DNA of 64,000 nucleotides. Origin: Annulohypoxylon bovei var. microspora. Its lineage: Eukaryota > Ascomycota > Sordariomycetes > Xylariales > Hypoxylaceae. The position numbers and the translations under genes are program-made. The notes beneath the pieces were generated by a model. It was not told the DNA's origin. It made no database searches and saw nothing but the letters and a program-made list of their open reading frames with translations. Positions 56,381 through 64,000 of this stretch are shown here, piece by piece (the first letter of the stretch is position 1; the number at the start of each line of letters is the position of its first letter). Where the stretch lies: contig MU405265.1 of assembly GCA_022836615.1 (NCBI GenBank), positions 62,001 through 126,000 on the forward strand. The letters are read 5' to 3'.

Positions 56381-58691
56381 TCAACCTTCGAAAACCTCAT
56401 GCTGCAGCTCGACGCCGAAGTCTTTCGCCATGTCTCTCACCCGGGCCTCAACCTCGTCTTCCATACCCCCTCCCCACCCAAGCCACTGTCTGAGTTTGAA
56501 GGTGTAGAACGCCACATCGGTAGCGAACAGGACAGTCTTGAACAGGAGATGCTGCCACATGTTCGCCATGCGTTCCCTCAAAGGAAGATTCGGGTCTTGG
56601 AATAGACTCCGACTCGCCCAATTGCCCATTATCTTAACCCGGTTGACAGGGGATCCCATGAATTGGTTGTTGCCCTAAAACAATATGTAAGTCGGTTGAG
56701 TTCGGCGGGATTGATCTCAGATAAATGAGAGGAATTGTTTACCTGCACGATACGCATATTGCGGCCGATAAAGATGAGCTCCTTAGGCCACTTCTCCTCG
56801 TCCGACAGTATTTCGCGAATGCCTTGTTTCATTCGCTGCTGGGCCTCGTAATGTCGCTCGGAAGACGTCTTACCCCGAAGCTCTTTCATGATATGACCTC
56901 TCGTACTTTGGTCACCTCCCTCATAAGGGCGCATAAGCGTTGCGCTTGCGAATAGATCGGGCGCTTTGATGCCCCAGTCCTTCGTGATTTCAGTAATCGT
57001 TTCGTTGTCGAAAGTCATGAGCGACTTCCAGAACAGAGCGTATTGATGCTTGAACTTAGGAGACATGTAAACGTAAAGCCCGTGATCGATGAGGACCAGT
57101 TCTGCATTTCCCGACGGCAACCGTCTGATGAAGATGTTACCGGGATGAGGGTCACAATGCACGACGCCCCATTTGAAGATTTCTGCAGCATATTAGTTTC
57201 CCGTATTGTTTCTTAGGCTATTCTACGCAAGAGAAACTTGGTAGAATGATACACGCCTATTAAATAAAAGAAAGAGGTATTGGTTACTCACTACCCGCTG
57301 GTTAGCAAATACTTAGAATTGACGACGGAATGAAGATGATAGGATCCCGGAAAGAGGCCTTCCCATACATACCGAGCAGAAAAGAGATCCACCATCGTAG
57401 TCATAACCTCCTTACTAGACAACCCAAGTCCGCCTTTACCGTTTCTTCCTTTCCAGGTGTCCCGGTCAGGTTTCAGCTTCTCCTTCATGGGATTTTCTCG
57501 CAACTCTCTCCGCGCAGCTTGTAAATCCGACGGGCTGAATTGCAACTGGGCGCCATGAACTCCGGGAGATCCAGAACCTCCCAACCAACGACCGCCCGTT
57601 GCCTTTTTATCCCAAAGCCTTACACCCTCGATCCATTCCGTGACTAGAACTCGTTTCGTCGTGAACTCTGGGTAGACTTGGGGGACGTATACCCTTCCTT
57701 TAAGGCTAGGCTCCGAGTTGACGAGCTGCCGCATCACCTCCGAATTCCTAGCCTCGGCCTCGAAATCCGTCTCCAGCAACAACCGTTCCGTGATGAAGGG
57801 CACCAAGCTGTAGAGAGGAAGGTCGAACCACCACGTGTAGATCCGCATTACGACTCTAGCTCGGGGGGTCAGCACATCTCCAACAACACACCATAACCAC
57901 GAACTTTGACGGGCTTACTTAAACGCCCACAGATCCCAGCCCACTTGCTTCGCGATCTCCGGCTTCTGCAGCTTAATCGCAACCTCGCGTCCATCCGGCA
58001 GCCTCGCCCAATGGACCTGGGCCACGCTCGCGCTAGCCCTGGCCCTGCGCTCCATCAGGCCCTTGCCCTCCTCGCCGGTAAAACTAACGCCGAACACGTC
58101 CTCGACGCTGCGCCCCCCAAAGTCCTTGCGGACGACCTTCTCGATGTCGCGCCACTCGTCCTGGGGCGCATCATCAAACATCCTCGCGAACATCTTCTGG
58201 AACTCGGGGGGCAGCACGGCGCTCTGCATGGCGATGGCCTGGCCGATCTTCAGGTACAAACCCCCATTCGTCCGCAGCACCTCGAACAGGCGTTCGGCGC
58301 TGCGGCGGTGCAGGTCCTCGATCGAGCCGCCGAACACGGGCTCGGCGCGGAAGTTGACCTTGTAGTCGAGCGCGACCAGCAGCCCGGTGCCGAACGTGAG
58401 CAGCGAGCGCCCGACGCCCTTCGCGAACGCGTAGTTGTCGACCTCGTACGCCGCGCCCGCGGCCGCGGACAGGATCAGCAGGCGCCGGCCCCATCGGCGG
58501 CTGCGCTTGAACTCGCGGGCCGCCGCCGGCTTGCCGAGGGACGCGGGCGAGGGCGGGCGCAGCGGCTCGAAGGACGCGCACCGGGCCTGGCCGAGGCGGC
58601 GGCGGGCGAAGGCGGCCCGGGACGCTGCGTCGCGGGCCTCGACGCCGGGCGCTTGGCGGGCGGCGAGCCTCGCTATGCCGTTGCGGAACAT
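56381..58691 (-). CDS. Mitochondrial ABC1/ADCK-family kinase-like protein (Mcp2-like)
   Basis: Member of the UbiB atypical kinase family; yeast Mcp2 and human ADCK1 relatives act in mitochondrial lipid homeostasis. Exons are 58691-57919, 57855-57373, 57182-56743 and 56674-56381. The N-terminus is Arg/Ala-rich (MFRNGIARLAARQ), like a mitochondrial presequence, then a hydrophobic segment (RLLILSAAAGAAY). Family motifs: LYLKIGQAIAMQSAVLPPEF (KxGQ at 148-151), ASASVAQVH (Ala-rich loop), EVAIKLQKPE with Lys240, ETDFEAEARNSE, WGVVHCDPHPGNIFIRR (catalytic loop) and ELVLIDHGLYV (DHG in place of DFG). Exon 2 to exon 3 is out of frame by one base with the best splice sites: GCTCG|GTATGT joined to CAG|AAATCTTC. 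A single G fewer would give SAQIFKWG. All other joins are clean. Confidence 0.8.
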
Positions 58692-61600
58692 GACCAGGTT
58701 GGCTGCCGCACGTGGCAGGCTTGACAGGAGGCGGAAGACAAGCTTCCGGGCCTCTCGCGGTGCATGAAGTAGACTCTTCCCTTTTCGTGCGTCTTACGTC
58801 TACGAGTTGGCAGTAATGACGGTCTCCTACGTAGGTTGATACGAAGTGCGAATGATTACATGTAGCAACGCAGGTAGGTGGCTACAGGCTGAGAGATCGA
58901 TGACGAAAGATGCTTTTTTTTGCTTACATGTATCTTTGTTCGTTTTTTATCTCCGATGAGGCCGAGTCGGCCGCTAATGAGCCTAAGCGTCGGAGGTCCT
59001 TTAGGCCGTTGGCCGTCGGGACCGATTCTCAATTAGGGGAATCTTTCATTATGTAATCTTTAGTTAAGTTGTCTTTTTTATTTCTCCTCATCATAATAAT
59101 GTTCTTAACTTTCAACATCAAATACTGACCCATTGCTTATTACTTCATGAAATCGATTGACTTCAAATTCTATTGTGAAACAGAGAGATATTATATCAAC
59201 TGGTGGCCAAAGTCGGTTTAAATATTCATTCAGGGAGCTCTAGACTCAAGTTCGTGTTCCCCACTCCGGGAAATTGAATCTGAAAACCCGCAACTTGTTC
59301 TATGTCCGGAGGATGGATCAGAACATGAAATTTCCAGGCTCTATTCGTACAAACATCCAGTCATTCTAGAACATTGAATCTTATTAAGAAAATCCAAAGT
59401 TGAGTTTCACAACACCTGGACTCTTCAGCCGCTTAAAGGTCTTCCCCTGTAATCTGAGGCTCTGCATCAGAACCAACGATATGCTGTAGATCCTAAGTTT
59501 GGACTAGGATCCCCTAGAAGTTTGAGAAAGCTTACGCATGACGAAACGCGCATCACCGGGTTGTTCCTCGAAATTCAAGCGCAAATCAGAATCGCCGACC
59601 GCGAACTACTGTACATAATATGAAGTAGGGCGCTTCTCCACGATCACTTACTAGGATTGATGGCCACTTTTTGTTCGATAGTCAAACTTCTAGGAGTTCT
59701 TCCCGCTTTGCCATCGTATTTAATCGTATTTTAATCCATGTGGTTATTCATTTTAGTTGGCTATCAACCTTCTGTCAACTATGTATGTACCTTGGCACCT
59801 AAAGTTTGGGTTCTTCGTGATGGCTAAGAGACTTTCATGAGAGTAAACTCAATATCAAAGTCTCGACCGAGTAATTCTCTGTTTTTAATACTCATAGGAC
59901 GAGAACTACGCCAGGATTGGCATGCTGTATGCAAATCTACATCTACCTATCATAAGCCGTGGTTCGTGATCGGCGTCTTTTTGGTGGGCAGGTGGGTTAG
60001 TATCAAGCAGTCAAGTTGTTTCGTAGACGGGAACAGTTCACTAGACTTCAGATGAGTTGGAGTAAATCATTCCCTTCCAAGGTTAGAAGTGATAATCTCC
60101 CTAGTAGTACCGACGATACAAGAATAGAAGATGTTTGCTTGTTTGTATGAGGTATATATGATAAGTCTCGTGTCGTTGAATCATATCCGTGGCTTAAACT
60201 ATCCAATTGCTGTTATTGGTGGACTGATGCACAAAATCCATCCTCTCAATCGTCTTGTCGATCAGTTTATTCTTTTTTCCACCGACCTTCTTCTTTGAGC
60301 CACCTGTGTGTAATTTGATTGTTGGCCTACGTAGAGTCGTAGACAATGACTCAAGAGCCGACGATAAGGCTATTATTAGTACCTACCTACTTACATTTGA
60401 CTAACAGTAACTTCAAGCTATGTAGACCTTGAACCTTACAATGTGATCAACTATTCGGTTCGTCTTATACCGCTTGCCTTAGAGACCCTGAATCTAGTAG
60501 AATGCAACATGGCATCGCCTTAAGCCTGCAGAGCCATCATATGTAGGTTTAGCACACATGCATGGTTAAGTATTTTCCGAAGGTCAAAGCATCATAGACA
60601 CATGTTGTAATGGGTTCACCAAGGCACGTCAACGGCATATCCCGTGATATTCAAGTTTAGCCTATCTGGAGAGCTGCAGCACTTCGGCTTTCTAAGTTAC
60701 GGATAAGCTGCTGGTTGCCAGCTCATCGCATCAATACGACGTGCAGTGACGGGAGCCGCCCAGGTAGGATAGGCTTATTCCGACGTTCGCTTCAGACGGG
60801 ACTCAGGCAGTCAGGTTTCGACCTGTGTACCTATGTAGTTACCAAGACGGCACCGTATTCCGGCTTGTCGAAGCACAGCATCACATATAATTATCGCCAT
60901 GATAATCGGCAGCTTGCTTTAAACGTCATTTGACTCGAATATCCCTCTCAAACTTGGAGACTGTGTTGGGTAAAAACGCCACCTGACTAACTCTAGCACA
61001 CTTGCTGGCTGTAATGCTATGCCCTGTTTGCGTGTAGGTAGACGTATGTCATATTGCTTTTGTTAATATCAGACGGGGCTATGTTTGCAGTTGAGTCGCT
61101 AGGATTTATCACCGAGCCACGGCATAGCGGTGGGTTTCTCGCATACGCTACTGTACAACTCGGTGGTGCTTGATGGTCCTTATCGGTGTTGTACATGTAT
61201 TCATGATGACGAGGTCTAGAACGAATTTGTATTATCTAGGTCATGCTCTGTCGTGTGTAAATGCGAAGGAAGATTGAATCGAGAAAGATTCAAGAATCAT
61301 GTCTCAGCCCTGGGTCTAGAAAGTCAACTAATTAGTAATTTTTAGTGGACGTCCACTGTCACTTCAGGGCTCTCACCCGACCCTATCCTAGCCCTAGCCT
61401 GTTCCGATTAGCCCCGGCCGCTAGCCCTAACAGCCTAATTCCCTAATAAGCTCTCCTAGGCAGGTACGGTATCCACCGTCAAGACGGTTTCTAACGCTTC
61501 TGACGCTTAGACGTAGGGGAGTGCGTGGGCAGGTGGGCTAATGGTGCGCTAAGCCACTCTTCTAATCACATTTACAGGGGTATACAAGAAGGATACAAGG

Positions 61601-62295
61601 GTTTCTAAATCCAGACCAGCGAGACTACCAAATCAATTGCGTGCGGTCCCTAGCAAAATCCCCCCTTTGTTCTCTCAAACTTGACCCACTTGCATGTAAG
61701 TAATTTGTACCTCTGCTTCCACTAGCAATCACGGTCTCGTCCCACCCACCCAAACAAATCTTACCAGCGCTCTTCCTTCCAATCAACTCGACTCTTCGAC
61801 TTCTCAAGTCGATTTCCCGATCTTCAACTCCCCGTCACCACTGGCACTGCCCCCCGAGTCCAGTAAACCAATCCCGCCACTTCGATCGATATCGTCCTTG
61901 ATTACCTTTTGTCACTCGTTTCTGGAAAGCGTGTTAGGTTGACGATATTTTGGACTTCGACAGAAGAACATAAGAAACAGGGTCTAAGAGGCGGAATTTA
62001 GGGAACGAGTTCGCGTATTGGTTATCAGGTGTTAATAAACGGCGAACGGCGAGCAGCATCAATTGTATAACGGAAAACGGGACAACAAATCACGAAGGCG
62101 CTTAAACGTAAAGAGACTACATGTCGTCGCCGTCGAAATCCGTTTACTTTAATTGGAAACCCTCGCATGCGCAATTATATTATCACCTTTAAGCTTCAGG
62201 TGGACCGGTTCCGAATTTCGATCCTTCGCAGGCGACGACAACTTTCTTCAGCGTCGCGGCTCGTCTGAGTCGGCGCGCGCTCCTAAGCCGCCATC
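58692..62295. other. Intergenic, 3.6 kb, no gene supported
   Basis: Low coding potential throughout; frames at 59837-60055, 60715-60933 and 61625-61807 have no features. Around 61375-61445 the motif TAGCCCT/AGCCC repeats several times in a C-rich stretch. The last part is the palI leader. Promoter elements for pH control (GCCARG PacC sites) were not seen clearly. Confidence 0.35.
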
Positions 62296-64000
62296 ATGTT
62301 GCGACCGGCTACACCTCTGACGGTGCTGCTTTTTGCAGCATTCGCCATGTTATTGCTCGCGGTCCTGTCGACTCCTATCATCAAAGCGATCCCTCTAGGT
62401 ACCTATAAAGGTGTGAGCTTTGGAGTCTTCGGTTATTGCGACAGCAACAACAAGTGTAGTCCAATAGAGATTGGATATGATACATGTATGTTTTTGCCTA
62501 TATTTATTCTTGTCTTCGTCCTCGTCGCGGAAGACCATTCCGGGTCATAATTAACATATTTGCAGCGAAACTATTTTCACAGGCGGACTCGGCTACCTTC
62601 GACTTGCCCGCTGGGACACGAACGACGCTATCCGCTATCCTCGTAGTGCACCCAGTCGCATGTCTTCTTACTCTAGTGATGTTGATTCTTGCCATCGTCG
62701 CTCACCTTCATTCGCCTTCTCATTCTTCTCGTTATTTGTTGCTTCTTTTCATCTTCGGCATCATTACATTTTTAGTATGCCTACTCGCATTTTTAATCGA
62801 CGTCTTACTCTTCGTTCCTCACATGGCATGGGGTTCCTACATCGTCTTAGCTGCTACTATCCTCGTGTTCCTTAGTTTCATTGTTTCGTGTGCTATGCGC
62901 CGCACTCTAGTTAGCAGAAAAGCAAGGAAGAGGCGAATTGCAGAGAACGCCGAAATGAGTGGGGAGAATTACTACAACCGCCAAGCCCAACAAGAGGTCG
63001 AATCTCCTACCGCAGCTATTCCCCGACAGCCAACTGTTCCCGTTGTTAGTGGGGCAAACGGACCTGCAGACAAGATGGCCGCATTTTCTTCTTATGAGAA
63101 GAAGGATGACCGCAGCAGCGACGAGCGTATACCTTTAACTGCTAGGTCTCCTTCTGACAGGTCTCCAAATGGCGCTCCTGTCGATACCAGCATGTCCGGC
63201 ACTACGTATAACGTACCCCAACGATCAGGTTCGAACACATCAATTGCAAGGGATCAGTATGGCAATCCGATAGATCAACCTCAGGATAATTACAACATGG
63301 GACGAGGACCGTCTTTCGAACGTATGAACGCAAGAGGTCGCGGTGGCGGGCCTCCGGCTGGATATAGGGGACGTGGAGGTTACGGCCGAGGTGGTTATGC
63401 GCCATACGGTCCTCCAGGTGGAAGAGGTGGATATGGCCCACCGCCGAATGGGAGAGGCGGATACGGTCCACCCGGTCCACCCGGCCGTGGTGGATACGGT
63501 CCACCGCCAAACGGGCGAGGAGGTTACGGCCCACGTGGAGGTTATGGTCCTAACGGGATGATGAGAGGTGGAAGAACACCACCACCAGCCTACCAAGGTG
63601 GTGGTCCTTATGATCGACGACCATCTCCAGCCAATACTTATGGAGACTACGGTCCGACCCGACAAATGTCTCCAGCGCCACCAGGCGGCCCGTATGCGAT
63701 GGATGTCCCGCCTATGCCAAACGTCCCGACCGGTGCAGCGGAAGCAGGTGGTTTCCAAGCATACAAACCTGACCGTGTCAGCGAGTTACCTAGAGCGGAA
63801 TCCCCACCTCCGTTGCCGGGTATAGATGATGCCCACGAGACACCAGTAGGCCAGGCAGTGGAAATGGATGCTTCAAGAGGAAGTCCTGCTCATCCTCCTC
63901 AAGGCTTCGGCCAGTTCAATAATCAATTACGAGACAGCGATGCAGATGTAGCTGGCATGTTAGCTCTACAACAGGCAAGGACGTCTGGAGCACAACGGCA
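62296..64000 (+). CDS. palI: pH-response regulator PalI/Rim9 (partial, runs off window)
   Basis: Plasma-membrane component that helps the PalH/Rim21 sensor in alkaline-pH signalling. Exon 1 is 62296-62485; the intron 62486-62565 (GTATGT...TTGCAG) splits a Ser codon; exon 2 stays open to the window end, so the stop is missing and 541 codons are visible. TM1 is TPLTVLLFAAFAMLLLAVLS. The outside loop contains IKAIPLGTYKGVSFGVFGYC and a second Cys (NNKCSP). TM2 to TM4 follow (SAILVVHPVACLLTLVMLIL; YLLLLFIFGIITFLVCLLAF; YIVLAATILVFLSFIVSCAM). This four-helix Sur7/PalI layout is diagnostic. The long cytosolic tail has a Gly/Tyr/Pro-rich repeat block (RGGYGPPPNG units, about 63385-63560), then Pro-rich disorder. 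An exact TAGGTACCTA lies in the coding sequence at 62396-62405. Confidence 0.92.
63385..63560 (+). repeat. Tandem repeat encoding RGGYGPP-type units in palI
   Basis: Imperfect tandem units encode GRGGYGPPPNGRGGYGPPGP and variants, with conserved DNA cores such as GGATACGGTCCACC. Such repeats are prone to length change between strains. Confidence 0.8.

Noticed and set aside
1..64000. CRISPR arrays, prophage or bacterial operon structure
   Set aside because: None seen; introns, tRNA introns and gene families show this is fungal nuclear DNA.

Overview
This window is nuclear DNA of a filamentous ascomycete (Pezizomycotina, most likely Sordariomycetes). The evidence is short spliceosomal introns (about 45-95 nt, GTANGT donors, CTAAC-like branch sites), two intron-containing nuclear tRNA genes, a fungal-specific elongation factor 3, a pH-response protein PalI/Rim9, an AspE-type septin and a UstYa-family remnant. 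Species cannot be fixed from the sequence alone.

Layout. 0.35-3.75 kb: elongation factor 3. 4.4-6.4 kb: tRNA-Thr(AGU), a small hypothetical gene and tRNA-Ala(AGC). 6.5-7.8 kb: family 25 glycosyltransferase. 7.8-14 kb: an AT-rich accessory stretch. It holds a 646-bp hAT-like non-autonomous element, a UstYa-like gene that appears broken by it, and three related C2H2 zinc-finger loci (two intact, one relic). 14.3-23.5 kb: secreted GH43 hydrolase, MFS transporter, arylsulfotransferase-like membrane protein and a Sulfotransfer_4-type protein. 26.0-27.4 kb: a lone, GC-rich, intronless P450 related to the BM3/CYP505 group. 28.3-40.1 kb: a conserved housekeeping block with MIC19, TYW3, eIF1, TRM44, gamma-COP and choline/ethanolamine phosphotransferase. 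43.2-44.4 kb: AP-1-like bZIP factor. 48.2-49.8 kb: a disordered conserved-looking protein. 51.7-53.4 kb: AspE-like septin. 56.4-58.7 kb: mitochondrial ABC1/ADCK-type kinase with an apparent frame problem at one splice junction. 62.3-64.0 kb: palI/RIM9, cut by the window end.

Most genes are unrelated housekeeping functions: translation (EF-3, eIF1, tRNAs), tRNA modification (TYW3, TRM44), secretion (gamma-COP), phospholipid synthesis and mitochondrial membrane organisation. The MFS transporter and the arylsulfotransferase-like gene are divergent and share a 0.9-kb promoter region. No biosynthetic gene cluster with a backbone enzyme is visible. The most unusual material is the 7.8-14 kb accessory stretch, plus a palindrome TAGGTACCTA that recurs six times in the window. 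Exon boundaries were deduced by hand from splice signals and reading-frame continuity. No database search was run.
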